DNA of 64,000 nucleotides from positions 533,056,291-533,120,290 of the forward strand of contig NC_081409.1 of NCBI RefSeq assembly GCF_030272615.1. Direction: 5' to 3'. The stretch comes from Cryptomeria japonica. Lineage: Eukaryota > Streptophyta > Pinopsida > Cupressales > Cupressaceae. A program made the position numbers and the translations under genes. Of this stretch, positions 10,529 through 23,194 are shown one piece after another; within the stretch, counting starts at the first letter, position 1, and every line of letters begins with the position of its first letter. Below the pieces are notes generated by a model. That model had not been told where the DNA came from. It saw only the letters and a list, made by a program, of their open reading frames with translations, and searched no databases.

Positions 10529-13500
10529 TTCCGACTTACTCCTAGAAGTCGTAAGGCTAGATGGAGAACATGTCGTACGCATCAGCCCTGAAACTCATTC
10601 AACAAATATCAAATTGCACATAGAAATATTTTGTAAAATCCTTTACAAACGCCATTATCCATTGGCAAGATACATCTAAATCCATACATTCCTTAAAATA
10701 TTCTAGGAATTATCCACAATCATAGCAGAGAAACAAGAATTTTCTTCCTTTCATTACACCAAATTAAAGCATTACAAAGAGGTAAACAACAATTACCATT
10801 ATCATCTATCAAACATGGCCAGAAAACATGCCATCAAGATCAATCTCCTTTACCAATCCATCTTTATCATAAAATTTATAACATAGAACTAGCTTAAAAT
10901 ATCAATTTCTACAGCCAAATTAACTTTCATGAAATAAGAGCAACGAAAATAACTCAATTGATTACACTTACCAGGCATAAGAAAACCTTTCCAATGACTA
11001 TGTCCCATAACATAGTGACAAGTTAACACAATTTACTCCATGATACAAATAATAACCATCCACATAACTGGAATGCATAACAGAAAAGGCCACATGTGAG
11101 CATGTTTAATGCTCGGTCAAAGATAACATGCACAATCAGCATCTCTATGCCTGATCTCAGAACAACAATATGATCATAAATATATCCAATATCTCACTCA
11201 AGGGCTCGATGGTGCTAGGCACACCATAGTGGTGCTACCTTCCATACAAGACCTTTGTGAATATCCCTTGTTGAGAAAGGTGGTTAGCCTCCAAGAGATA
11301 GTCACCACACAAAGGTAGGTAGTGGATACTAGCTGCAACACAGCCTCACATACCCCCATCCTCACGGTTCCCTACATCAACTTCCTCGCACACACTCTAC
11401 CAAATCCGTATCATATGTCCTTGGAGAGGAATTCCACATCTCAACACAAGACCAGCATCCGAAAACAATAAAGATAAACCAGTTTAGCCACCAAAGTACA
11501 GATGAATAGAGATAATAAATCATCAATTCCAACAGTAAGGCAAGAAAATAATCCGGAATTTCAACACCAAATCAAAAGTGCAAAAGATCACAAGATCGTG
11601 GCCAAACCTTCAAAGTCAAAGTAAAATAAATTGTTGATCCCCAAAGAAATATAAAGAATATCACAACTGCACATAACATCACTATGTGACTAACAACTAG
11701 CCACCAATGAGGAAGGAAGGAACAACTGACTAGCTATTGCAGTAGCTCATCATGTGGTGTGACATAGTCACACTACCCACATGGCATGGCGGTGTGCACC
11801 TCGACATCACCCCACATCACGTCGTCACGTGGCATGGCAATACCCCAAGTGGAGAAAACACACAATGGACGTATCCCGCATGGTAGTGCACCTCGCGGAA
11901 AAAGCACGCGCAAGTCACATCCCACATAGCGACGTATCTAGAAGGATACTCGCCGTAAGTCAGAGGTATACATGACTAGGGTCCACCCACATGCCCACAC
12001 ACACAAACTAACTGGCAGCACATGTGAATAAACCTACCTTTCATGAAGACAAGGCAAAGGGTCCTCCAAATTATACCATCACTACACACAAGAATCACCA
12101 TCCAAAATGCTCAAATAAGGAAGAGAATAGGTTAACACATATAAACCTATAAATAGATTCATCAAAAGGGAAAGTATTGAGTACACCTTGATACAGTTTA
12201 GTAGTACAACTATATCATTCCTCGAAGTAGAGAAGCTAACGTCGCTTCGCGCCGACATTACTCGTACGCCAATCCATACTATTCAAGGAATGGTTACTTC
12301 GAATACTACCCCTTAACATACTGAGTTACCCACAACCCGAGGTTTGGTACTCAATAGGGAAACAATTAAGCAACAACACACATACAGTATGGTTTCCCAT
12401 ACTCATAAACAACATATGCTCCATGGTTGATTACTTCACCAATCCATGGGCACATATAATAAGCACTGGTTTCTTACAATACACACAAATACGCCAGTAC
12501 TGGTTTAGTCACATTTACGGGGAGTACTTTTCAGTACGCTAACATCTATACAAGGAAGATTTCAATTATGCTTTCTATATAAATAACTGAATCAAATTTA
12601 CTCTAGATTAAGTACTGAATTCATTAACAATTCACAATTATATAAGGAAAAATCATCATTCCTATATCTTTATCACATTACACCAAGCATCCGAACTCAC
12701 ATTACTAACTATTCAAATTCATTTCTAAAGCTTAAGACTTTCATCTATCACTATGAAGCCCAAAATGCAATAGTACAATTTCACATGTTTTATAAACATT
12801 CTATTTAAATCAATGCATTCTTTAATACCATTTCTAAAATTCTTATGATTAGGCAAGGAGAAGGGAAAGAGAGTTTGATAATCAAACTGTTTCCTACAAA
12901 GACACAAGATCACTCAAGATCACGCTATAATATTAAATTTCTCACTATAAGCCTGTCATTTCAATTACACGGTTTTCATCTCGCTACAATTTAGGAGGAT
13001 GACAATCAACCTAACCAAAAACGTTTCCAATAATTATGATTGCAACAGGAGGTTCTAATTTCCCAAACAAAACAGAGATCAAGACAGGCAATCTTTTTGA
13101 TAATACCAGACCTCTTAAGAACACTCACTTATAATAATACAATATAGACACATGTCATAATTTGCAACCTATTAGAAAAGATCACATTACGATCAAAGAT
13201 AAGCAAAGAGCTATTACCCAAATAAAACATATTAATGCATGCACATCGAACAAGCTTTTCATTCGCACTTTCTAAACACATTAAGGTAATTACATATACC
13301 CAAAAGCGAGTTCAATGGAGCATTTGCTAAACTAAATCTTCAATCAAATTGGTTTAATGAAACACATAAAACAATCTTTCAGGGAACAGATTAATACTCT
13401 CTTGAAGCTACAATAACATGCTCCTTTTAATACTTCTTCTACAAACCAAGCAGTTTCACATAATTCAACTATACGCATATTAATGCACCTTACTAAGGTA

Positions 13501-14187
13501 GAATTTAATCATGCTACTCCTACAAGATACACATGGAGAATTCTTTAAACGTTCACATATAGTTTTCTCCCATCACCCAAAATAAATTTTTAAAACCCAT
13601 AGCCCTTTAATAATCTAAAAACATAAGCGTCATAAAGCTCACCCAAGGGTTCAAGAAGTCACACCCTTTTCTCTCTCGCAAACAAGAAAACTCGAATCAA
13701 AGATAATTACACATATCCTAATCGCTTCAATTTCCAGAAAGAGAGAGAGGAATGGTGATGATCATTCAATTTTCTACAAAATAAGCATTCAATAATTGCC
13801 ATACTAGTCCTTCAAGTGGACAACACTAAGCTAGATCATAATCTTAAACAAACACAATTCGCACTCTCAATTTCAAGACAAGCACGGACCAACCCAAATG
13901 GATTAGTCTAAAGAGTACAACACTCAATAAGGGAAGGTACATACGACTCTCTTTCAGAGTAAGAGTAATCGTAGACCAAGACATCAATAAGCACACAATG
14001 CACATATAACACTCAAACACCAACATCAAGAAGGCGAAAACAAGGTGTGAACACACATGTTACACACAAGTTAAGCTCTGCTCCATCACTCACATGCAAA
14101 AGGAGGACAAGCATACACATAAGGTCGATACACCTCAAAACCAATAGAGGGCACATGCGACACCAGAGATCCCAATGTTTGCAACAT
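10529..14187 (-). other. LARD internal domain, no coding capacity
   Basis: About 3.7 kb with no detectable protein homology. Frames are short and stop-rich on both strands, the longest being about 62-70 codons. The sequence is AT-rich, with a patch of CACGTGGCATGG-like repeats at about 11755-11850 and several GTACTGG/CAGTAC motifs at about 12280-12550. In LARDs this region is thought to act as a structured packaging RNA. That role is an inference from the class, not seen here. Confidence 0.7.
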
Positions 14188-14201
14188 GGGCTCTGATACC
14201 A
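14188..14201 (-). other. Primer-binding site for initiator tRNA-Met
   Basis: On the minus strand it reads TGGTATCAGAGCCC, the standard plant tRNA-iMet primer-binding site. It starts two bases after the ...GCATTACA end of the 5' LTR. Confidence 0.93.
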
Positions 14202-14203
14202 AA

Positions 14204-17200
14204 TGTAATGCCCCGCCAGGAAACCCTGAAGGGATTAAGCCATAACACAAGAATAGAGTGCAATAATTTTAATTTTAATTTTTTAAAGTTACACCACATT
14301 AAGATACAACAAGATATCAAAGATTCAGATTACATAGCGGAAGACAACAACTAACACCTAAAGAGTTTCCCAACGAGATTACTTAAATTTCACAATTCAC
14401 TTAACTCACACAATTAATCCAATAAGCTGATTATCTTAATAACGAGATAACTCATATTCAGGATAATTTCTTTCAAAAGATGGAAGTGTAAATCACAAGC
14501 AATGACACATCCATTAAGATCTATTCATAATCTTCATTCAAGCTTTTCATTTAAAATAACAAGCCATACATCTAATATTCAAAAACACTAGAATTCCATC
14601 ATAAACATAAGAGATCTATTCAAGCATACTTAATTTTCTAACCACAACGGAATAGATTCCATTACTCTAAGATACATTCATTCATACTCCAGCTTATTGC
14701 ATTTCAAAAGATGATTGCATACTAGCATCTACGCTAAATCTCATCTAAACTACTTATGCATTCGATCAACATGGCATTCAAGAAAGGACTGAATAAAAGC
14801 ATTTAAAGTTAATTCCATTTATCCACTTAACCATTCTAACATAAGCTAATCATACATGATAAAGCTGAATAAAGGAAACATAACAGAATACATCACCTAA
14901 CAACATAATGATCTCGGAGTTCACCCATAAAGGGCTACATCTCCGGGTCTGCTCAACCGCAAGACCCCTCTGATAAATAATAAAGTTAAGAATACAAGAG
15001 GTTACACCATTACAATCCGGCCATCAAGGCGAAATATAAACAATTTACAAATGACCGCATCGGTCAATTAATACATACACGATCCCTAAAAAGAACAGGA
15101 TCCAGCTGAACAAAATCAAGCTAATACAAAGGTCTAGAAGAGCATCCAAAAAACTGAGTCATCACCACCCAAGGACTAACATGAAACCGATACTCACAAG
15201 GGCACAGACAAAAGGATGACCCACAAAGGTACTCCTAACAGGACAAAACGACAACACACTAGTGAACGCAGGGACAAGTGTCATCACACAACCTGGTATG
15301 GATACCATGGCAAGTCTTCATAGGTCCCAGCCCCATACAATGGGTCACCCTGGCAACCTAATCCGAGCTTCCAGCCCTTCCAAGCCTCATGTGGACCCAC
15401 ACATCCTCTCGTGAAGACAAGGATGGTGGTTTGCCATTTCCGGCCTTCTCACAGCATGTCGAACCTATGATAGCACTCGTCCCATGTGTGAGGCACAATT
15501 ATCTTACTTAGAGATTACTTTCTAATCTACTTAAAGGTTATCACTTATTAGACTCACTTTCGATGGGTTACCCAGCAGCCACTTTGGGCGCGGCCCCCAA
15601 TCGAAAGCCACTTTTCCATACGACACTAGACTAAACTCAGACGAACTCAAAACCAGGGAATACACATGGTCAGATGAACGGAGTTCAAGAAGAAGAGGAC
15701 AACCATTTGGTCAAACATGACTCAAAGATGAACACTTACTGACGGTACTCTAACTAGAGACCTGACAAACTAAGGTCAACCATGAATCATCATTCGACTC
15801 ACACAAAGAGGATATGACCAACTACGACGACACCACAAAACAACAGTCAACTCAAAATAGAGGACTGAAACAGGTACCCCAAATCATTCCATACGACAGG
15901 GTCCTACCAAACAAAGCAAAACTTGCCATTTCATAAGCAAAAGCGAATACAGCAATTAAACTCGCATAGGCAATAATCCAACAGATACAATCTTTCCGAA
16001 TTGATCTAAACATTAAAAGTCGATCAGGTTTTCTACAAGATCTAACTCCGATTACAGTTATCTACCTCATCAAGGGATAAGTTGTTCTTGGTTTTCTAAC
16101 TCTCTAAGGTTCAAAGCATCGAACGGACATATAAAGCCATAATGAGTTCTTTAAACCAATTCATATTAATTAAACTCAGACAACCATTAATCAAATAAAT
16201 AAGATATTTAATCTCCAACAAAACATCATTAACATACTGGTCTAAAACCGAACTCTACAGTTTCGTATTATTTCTCAAGCCCAGATGCATTATACGGATT
16301 ACGGAAATAAAAATGTAGAAAGAGAATCTAAATGGAGATAATCATTTCCAAAGTATATCATTAAAATTCAAATACCGAACGATAAATATTTCACTTACTT
16401 CTCAATTACTCAAATGATATGTTCTACGATAATATTTAACATCATCAATTAGTAATTACATCGTATTTCAACGATTTTCCAATAACATATTATTCTCTAT
16501 TTTGTTTTTAAACAATACTACCTTAATTAGCCAAATGCTCTAATCAGCTAGAAGGTAAGATCTAGATTTATTAATCCAAGATCAATCAGAATATAATCAA
16601 TAATATTCAATTGCGAGATTACAGTTGTAGAACTTAATTAGAAGGGGGCATAAGTCAGGAAATGAAATTGAATATTTAATTCACCTATAACTCCATTATA
16701 AAATTAATCAATATCCCATTTAACATTATCAAAATTAATGCCACCTTAATCATAATTAAGAAACTAAATTCCACTTAACAATAAAATGATATTTAAAATA
16801 TTATAAGCATTTTTTTTGAATAATAAAAAAAAAATGCATTAAAAAAAAACCATTTTAAAAAAACTATGATTTAAAACCAAAAAACGCATTTCAACAAAGA
16901 GGCGAGGGCGGGGCCCACCTCCCAACTGGGATGGCTGGGCGCCCAAGCCCTAACCGTAGGCGCGGGTTTGCACAGGCGGCGCCACGGTGGTGCCCGCAGG
17001 TCCCGCGGCGCCCTGCGGCCACCGCGGTCCCTGCGGCCACCATCGTGGGCCGCAGCTGCAGTGTATGGCGAGCAGGAGCAAGGAAAAACGCACGGGGAAG
17101 CCCGGGGAAAGGGGGGACGAGCGGGGGAGGGGAGGAGGAGCGGGTGGAGCTCCGCTCCCCGCCCTCCAACCCCAAACCAAGGGTTTTTTAAAAAAAAACC

Positions 17201-18621
17201 ATACGCCCAGACCCGATTCGAACAAAAATGCACAGTTCGATAAAAATTTATATATATATTTTTTTCTTTCTTTAAAACACAGTTCGGTATTAACACAAAC
17301 AATAAACCCAACTCAAATATGGATTAAAAATAATTTCGGTTTGAATAAAGTTCCGATTTCAATGAATATATTTTGGTATGAAGTTTGTTGATGGTATTCA
17401 TCCATTCCAAACACATAAAGGGGTTTACAAACACCCAAACAGCAATGAGGAATAACACACCTCAATTAAAATTTCCAGCCAAACTCATAATGGACAATCA
17501 AATTGTTTTCTTGAAGATCATAAGCAATAAGCATGGATCAAAACCCATATGTCCAAAATCAAGACTAAAATTCAATCTTTACAATTTAGATCCTACCTGA
17601 TCTCGCGTTCCTGGCCAGATCTGCTGAAGAGTCCCAATCTCCAGCTACCAAAACCCTCCTTCTCCATCCAAAATCCCCAAATTTCATCTCCAAAATTTCT
17701 TTCCAACCAAAATTTTCCAAAAAATGTCCATCCTCCAAAATTTCCCCAAATTTTGGGTTATATGGAAGAGTTGACCAAAAAATTCCATTTTTGGAATTAA
17801 AATTTTTATTTAAAAATAATTCTCCAAATTTAATCCTTTCTAACTATCACAACAAATTGACTTGCTTTTCAATTCAAAATCGATTTTCTCATTCAACTAA
17901 AATTTAATCTTTCTAATTTCAAAAGCCAACAGAATACAATCAATCTATTGCGATAAAATACAAAACTTTCTTTTCAACAGCATATACGAAATTGCATTTA
18001 ATATTCAAAATCAGACATTTAATCGAACTTACTCCCAATTTAAAACGAGTAATCCAAAATCACGAAAATCGCATAACGACATATCCGATTACTTTAGTCC
18101 ATTTATCTCTAATGCACAAATACATATTTAATCAAAATAATTACTAAGGACTAATTAATCAATTTAACCATGCACACCAAGCATGCAAACCGAGAATGTC
18201 AACCAAACAGACGACTCGCAAACCCAAACAAAAAGGGATACCGACGACGACTGACGATGCTCACTTGAGCATGACTAAGGTCAACTAGGGTCTTATGACC
18301 ACCTAATCCAACTCTAAGGATAAAAGAGGTACACTCAAACTTGCAAAACCAGGTGAAGACGAACCTCGCACTCATGCGGCGTTGTACCTAAAATTTCCTG
18401 CAACCAAGAGTCATACATGCATACATATATAAAATTTAATGAAAGCGTTAGCCCGATATTAATACCACGAAATAGGAACACTAAACAACTTGCATACAGC
18501 TAGTGTGAAAACCACATCAACAGCTATGCGTTAAATCAAACATCTGACTATAATCATTATATTAAGATAACTAACCAAGATTTAACCAAGATTAGGAATT
18601 GATTAGGGCAGGGGTACTACA
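14204..18621 (-). repeat. LARD 5' LTR (right, 4,418 bp)
   Basis: Near-identical partner of the left LTR. It begins TGTAATGCCCC and ends GGGGTACTACA on the + strand. It has about 17 extra bases near 14485-14501 (AGTGTAAATCACAAGC) and an extra 18-bp unit in its GC-rich island (CCGCGGTCCCTGCGGCCA, about 17017-17034), which accounts for the length difference. As the element-5' LTR it would carry the promoter. Confidence 0.95.
16900..17178. other. GC-rich island inside right LARD LTR
   Basis: Partner of the island at 8808-9065, with one extra tandem 18-bp GC-rich unit. Overlapping open frames on both strands (up to about 146 codons) show no recognisable protein feature and are not conserved as one frame between the two LTRs. 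Confidence 0.6.
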
Positions 18622-18626
18622 AGGTG
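18622..18626. repeat. Right target-site duplication AGGTG of the LARD
   Basis: Exact copy of 6125-6129, immediately after the right LTR end. Confidence 0.95.
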
Positions 18627-20469
18627 GAGCCTGCTGACTGGGATCATCATGAGGTGCTCGCACTCCCTCAAACCGTGCCATGTACTGCAAGTAGGGTACA
18701 ACCTGCTGTGATACAGGAGCAACTACACTGTAAGCTGCAACGTAATAAGTCACCCAACTAGTCTGGTGCAAAACCTCCTACTAGAGAGCATCTCGCTCTG
18801 CCCTCATCACCATGACCTGAAGATCGCGCTCTGCTCTGAGCTCCACAAGCTGACAATCTCACTCAACCCTAAGCTCTGCTAGCTATCAGTCTCTCTCCAC
18901 CAGCTAAGTCTGTGCCACTATCAGTTGTGACTACAAACCCGTTAGGCGTGCTCTCATTGACCATGCTGCTTCAGCCCCCTTCTCTCTCACAGGCTCTCCA
19001 CCCCCATCTCCACCCCCATCTCCTCCACCATCTCCACCTCTAGCTTCACCCTGCTCCTCCCATCTTTGTCTCACCTATCTCAGAGCTACTCACTCCTCCT
19101 CACCTCCACCCTCAGGCACCCTCACTCTGCTCAGTCTCACACCCACTATCCCAACGGATCCACTCTCTCCCCTCTCTTGCCTACCTCCAGTTGGAAACCT
19201 ACTACTGCTAGCACCAGGATCACCACCTGCCCACCTCGGAGCCTTGGCTCTCTGTCCCTATCTCTATCTCTGTCCCTCACCCTGCATGGGGGCATCATCC
19301 TCTATCTCCTCTATGTGAGGTACCTGCTCAGCTGGATCTATAAATCTAGGGAATGGATGCTGCTAGAACCAATCCCTATATTGGGGCAATACCCTCACAT
19401 CTGCAATGTCATCCATATAGTCCCACTTAAGTCACTAGAACCCAATCAACTCCTACATACTCAAGTCATAAGATAGTCTCGGTGCCCATCCTTGCCTCTC
19501 CTCATCTGCATAATGCACGTATGCAGTGTACTCCTGCAAGATCCCCTGAGATCTACCATACTACCTCATCACTTGGGAAATAATGAATCACTCAACTACA
19601 ATCTGTGATCTACCGATGAGTGGGTGAGTCATGAAAAAATCCATGTGAACAACCCTCCAATCATCCCACGGTTCTAGACCTCTGTATGGTCTCCATGTCA
19701 CAACTATCAAATCATCTAGCTATCATCCCCAAAAATTTGTCTTGCTTAGATGGGGCTGAGTAACATATCCTAAATATCTGTATACAATGGGTTGACCAGG
19801 ATCTTTGCCATCATTTACAATCAGCCTGCAAACTAGGAGGTGCTCCCAGGCCCATACTTGTAATATCAAAACTCTTGCAGCCATACTCTTCCCCTCCAGG
19901 AAGATGATATCATGCATCTCTCGATACATATGTGCTAATAAACAAGAGCCCCAACCTAATCTCTGAGGGGTCTCAATAAGCCTCTCCAATATCTTGCCCC
20001 ATCCACACAAAAAACCCTGTTGTCCCCTATCCGGTATCAGAGAGCAGTCAATAAAACCTACCAAGACGCAAGCCAGTGGAAAGTCCTCACTATACCTGGT
20101 CATCCTCATGTCCCAACTAATAGAATGTGTCAAAATATCAGAATCTTTGAAAACATGTCTAATAGCGAGTAACCCAGGAAGCTGCGCTGCATCATAATCA
20201 ACCTTCCCTCCAACAAAAGGGATACAAAGAATCCTATAAACATCCTTAAGAGTGATGGTCATCTCCCCAACTGGCAAGTAGAATGTGTTATGCTCAGAAT
20301 AGAAGCTCTCTACAAGCATAGTCAGCATTCTATGATTCACACGGATATCAAGTAAATCAAGAAGGTGGGTTAATCTACACAAATCAATATGTGCCTGGTC
20401 AACCTCTGACAACTGATGCACTAATGTCATCATCGATGGATAGACACATCTAAAAAGAACATGAGACAA
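18627..20469 (-). pseudogene. Plant mobile domain (PMD) protein pseudogene, main part
   Basis: The N-terminal half is an open frame (20469-19723) with typical plant mobile domain features: HRMLTMLVESFYSEHNTFYL, then PVGEMTITLKDVYRILCIPF (the conserved GEMT-TL-DV block), later YRYLGYVTQPH. The frame continues through several TAG codons, most of which look like former CAG. It runs through a C-terminal half (WDDWRVVHMDFFMTHP, YADEERQGWAPRLSYDLSM, YRDWF, HPFPRFIDPAEQVPHIEEIE), a Gly/Asp-rich linker (about 18990-19050) and ends at the LARD. The last codons lie at 6089-6129. The first codon of the open stretch is TTG, not ATG. TTTTATTTTTGTAG just upstream looks like a splice acceptor, so an upstream exon is possible; otherwise the first Met is at about 20433. 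PMD proteins include MAIN/MAIL silencing factors and many transposon-borne copies. The antisense position in a gypsy element favours a transposon-borne copy. Confidence 0.85.
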
Positions 20470-21539
20470 TCAAACCTACAAAAATAAAACAACACCCATC
20501 AGGAAACATTTCAAATTATCCTATAAGAGAAGCAAAACATCATGCAAATCCAACTACATCAACTACAAGTTAAAAAATTTCAAGTTTACACCTTTAAAAA
20601 TGCTCACTGTTTTCCAAACGACAAAACATAGTAGAGGTCGTATGAGTCAGAAATAGGTCTAGTACGACAAAACACTCCCATACAACAAAAGACTAGCCCT
20701 AGGATGGCAAAAGGGGCTCTTTTGAATGTTATCGTACGGATACAAGGGTAGGCCTAGAACAAGAAAACTAGTGGGCTAAAATGACAAAACAAACTTCATT
20801 AGTTTGTCGTACGAGACAAGATCCTGTCTCACACGACAACACGAGAAAAACCTACTTCAACGTGCCAAAAATTGAAATATTCAACAAAAAATTCAAAATT
20901 AAAATTAATAACAGGCTTAAGATAGAACACTTATAGCTGGCTCATAGTTATGAGGTCGATTATGTCATCTCTAGCACTCGAATCGATGCATATGAGTGGG
21001 AACCACCATTTTTCTTCATAGAAGGCTTTTGCAAATTTTCAAACTTGGAGGGTTAAAATGATTTGAAAATGACACTTTTACCCCATATATAGCCAAAACC
21101 CTAATTTTTCAACTTGCTCTGATGGACATGAAAATTATACCCTTAGCTAATTTTCCCGTTGTAATTCCATTTTCAGGATTGAAATCAAAATACAAGATCA
21201 TTTTCCTAGTCAATTTCACAATTTGGACCCCTTAGCATTTTTTAATCAAAAGCTCATTCTTTCTTCAAATTGCACCCCATTTCTCATGAATCAACGCTGA
21301 ATCTCAATTTATCATCAATCAACACCAAATTTTCAAAATTCCTCAGAATCAATTTATGCTCAAATCAAAATCATCACCAAAAATTGCCTATAATCATGTA
21401 CCCTCTCTATCTTTTGATTTCGCTCTCGAGGGGGCATACTGATGACCTCACATCTTCAAAGTCGAGAAAATTTTCAAATCTTCACCAAAAGTCGAGCAAA
21501 AAAAATCTTTTTTAACTAAAGAAAATCAAATTCTTATTG
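20470..21539. other. Non-coding upstream of PMD pseudogene
   Basis: No coding signal on either strand. At 20600-20870 there are scattered GTCGTACGAG/ATCGTACGG/CTAGTACGAC motifs, each a variant of a CGTACG palindrome, in sequence rich in GACAAAAC. A purine block CGAGGGGGCA at about 21428-21437 resembles a polypurine tract. It may include the promoter of the antisense PMD ORF, but no TATA box can be defended. Confidence 0.5.
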
Positions 21540-22035
21540 CTAAGGGGCATCTCAGCTTCATCGCTTCAAATCAAGTTGATATTGTCTTTATCTGAATCAG
21601 TCTCTTAATGTTAATCAGTTTCATCGCTTTACATGAAGATGATTATTCATTTAAACTCAATCAAAAGTTTAAAGAGTATCTTTGATCACATGCTCAATCT
21701 AAGAAGGTGTTCAATTTCATCGCATCAAATCAAGCTAGACAGTTTATCTTCGCTCATCATATCTTGATCCATCAAGTTCAAGATTGATTTTATCTTCGCT
21801 CGTTGTGTCTAGATCAATCAAGTTCTAGATCAATAAGATCTTCTTCTTGATCAATCAAGTTCAAGTTCGATATCTTTTGCTCTCTATCATTCCTAGTTCA
21901 ATCAAGTTTGGGATCGGTATCACTTTAATCAACTCTGTTTAGCTTCATTGCTTCAAATCAAGCTAAACACCTCACTTTTCATCTGGTTCATGATCAATCA
22001 AGTTCAGAACTAGCATCTCCTAGACATCAACTATT
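21540..22035 (+). repeat. Degenerate tandem repeats before a polypurine tract
   Basis: Two interleaved motifs recur in degenerate form. One is TTCATCGCTTCAAATCAAG (near 21558, 21610, 21716 and 21952). The other is GATCAATCAAGTTCAAG (near 21769, 21812, 21851, 21898 and 21990). Tandem repeats just upstream of the 3' LTR are a known habit of Tat-lineage elements, so this fits the 3' untranslated end of Gyp-A. Confidence 0.65.
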
Positions 22036-22068
22036 CTTTGAACCAGCGCGCTTCTCACACATTAATTC

Positions 22069-22081
22069 AAAGAGGGGAAAA
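22069..22081 (+). other. Polypurine tract, + strand gypsy
   Basis: AAAGAGGGGAAAA lies directly before TGTAATACCC, the usual arrangement of a polypurine tract and a 3' LTR start. It puts the element on the + strand, the same as Gyp-A pol. Confidence 0.65.
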
Positions 22082-23190
22082 TGTAATACCCTAAAATTGG
22101 TCATCTAAACCATGGGCCCCTAATCTCGACAACATCACCAAGGTCATAACCAAAGGAAATTAAATCAATATTGAGCATATTAATTAATTCTTTAATCATC
22201 AAATATTGCATGGCAAGTCAATTACTCAATATTAATTAAATATTTATTTAATTAATTGAATCATTCCAAGAATACCATTTTGATCAATTATCCTATTTTA
22301 ATTTATTAAATATACTAGCATATTTAATTAATAAATAAATTTTCCATTTAATCACGCAAAAGAGGAATTAATTAATCACAAAGCAAGAGTTAAATTGAAA
22401 ATAGAACAAAAGAATTGAGAGAGAAATCAAACTTGAGATATTATTTCTTTTTCTAAATTGAGAACTTGGAATTAGAAAAGAAATTAAATTGAATTATTCT
22501 CTAAAATTAGAACTCAAAGCTTTTGAGAAAAAGAAGTTCAGTTGCATTGAAAAGACTCTTAATAAATCAAAGAATTATCTATTTTTATCACAAGTGCATG
22601 GAATTAATTAATTCTTATTTCCAATGCAACTTGAACTTCTTATCTAAATGCATTTCAATTAAACTATAATTGGAATCTATCTCAAGGTTAACTGAACCTG
22701 ATTTCTCAATTATTTCAATTAATTCTAAATTGTGCTTTTTCTTGATCTCTCTTGTGAATTCTTTATAAATTCAGCCTTCAACTCTCATTCAAATCACCCC
22801 AGAGATACTTGAGAAACACCTTGGAGATTGTTATTATGCTAATTTTTTCTCTAGAGTCATTGAATATATTGTACTTGCTTTTTGAGATTATTGCATCTTA
22901 GTTTAGCTTTTTGCATATTTAGTTTACTTCATGATTGCTTGAATTCTATTATTGCTTGAATTATTCATCCATCTTGCATCCATTTTAGCTTGATATCATG
23001 TTCATATAGATTAAATCCTTCGTCTTGGTGTAGTCTAGTCACTGGTATTGCTTATAAAAATCTGAGAGCAATTTTATACTCGCATCTTTTAGAAGGCAAT
23101 TAGTTGCTTTGTTATGGTTTATTATTTATTGATTATTGATTTACTAACCATACATGTAATGACTTATTTTAAGTGTTGTGCCTATAGCTA
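22082..23190 (+). repeat. LTR beginning TGTAATACCC; right end uncertain
   Basis: The start is set by the polypurine tract. The sequence is AT-rich and non-coding, with repeated TTAATTAATT/ATTTATTTAATTAATT runs at 22180-22350. A later section (about 22790-23060) looks like an LTR transcript leader. No second copy exists in the window, so the end, placed just before the next open frame, is a guess. It could be the 3' LTR of Gyp-A or belong to a following element. Confidence 0.5.
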
Positions 23191-23194
23191 TTAG

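Larger units (their letters stand above)
6130..18621 (-). mobile_element. Complete LARD-like non-autonomous LTR retrotransposon, 12,492 bp
   Basis: This is a structurally complete LTR element oriented on the minus strand. Two long near-identical LTRs (6130-10513 and 14204-18621) flank a 3,690-bp internal region. The polarity comes from a primer-binding site TGGTATCAGAGCCC beside the right LTR and a G-rich polypurine tract beside the left LTR. A perfect 5-bp target duplication (AGGTG) flanks it. The LTR ends are TGTAGTACCCC...GGGGCATTACA. No gag, protease, RT or integrase homology is found, and the longest internal reading frames are about 60-70 codons, so replication must depend on proteins from another element. 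LTRs near 4.4 kb and a non-coding interior near 3.5 kb match the LARD class described in grasses. It interrupts the PMD pseudogene. High LTR similarity suggests that it is among the youngest insertions here. Confidence 0.95.

Noticed and set aside
19066-19476. 136-codon + strand frame opposite the PMD C-terminus
   Set aside because: It is Ser/Leu/Pro-rich because it is antisense to the Gly/Asp/Glu-rich PMD linker.
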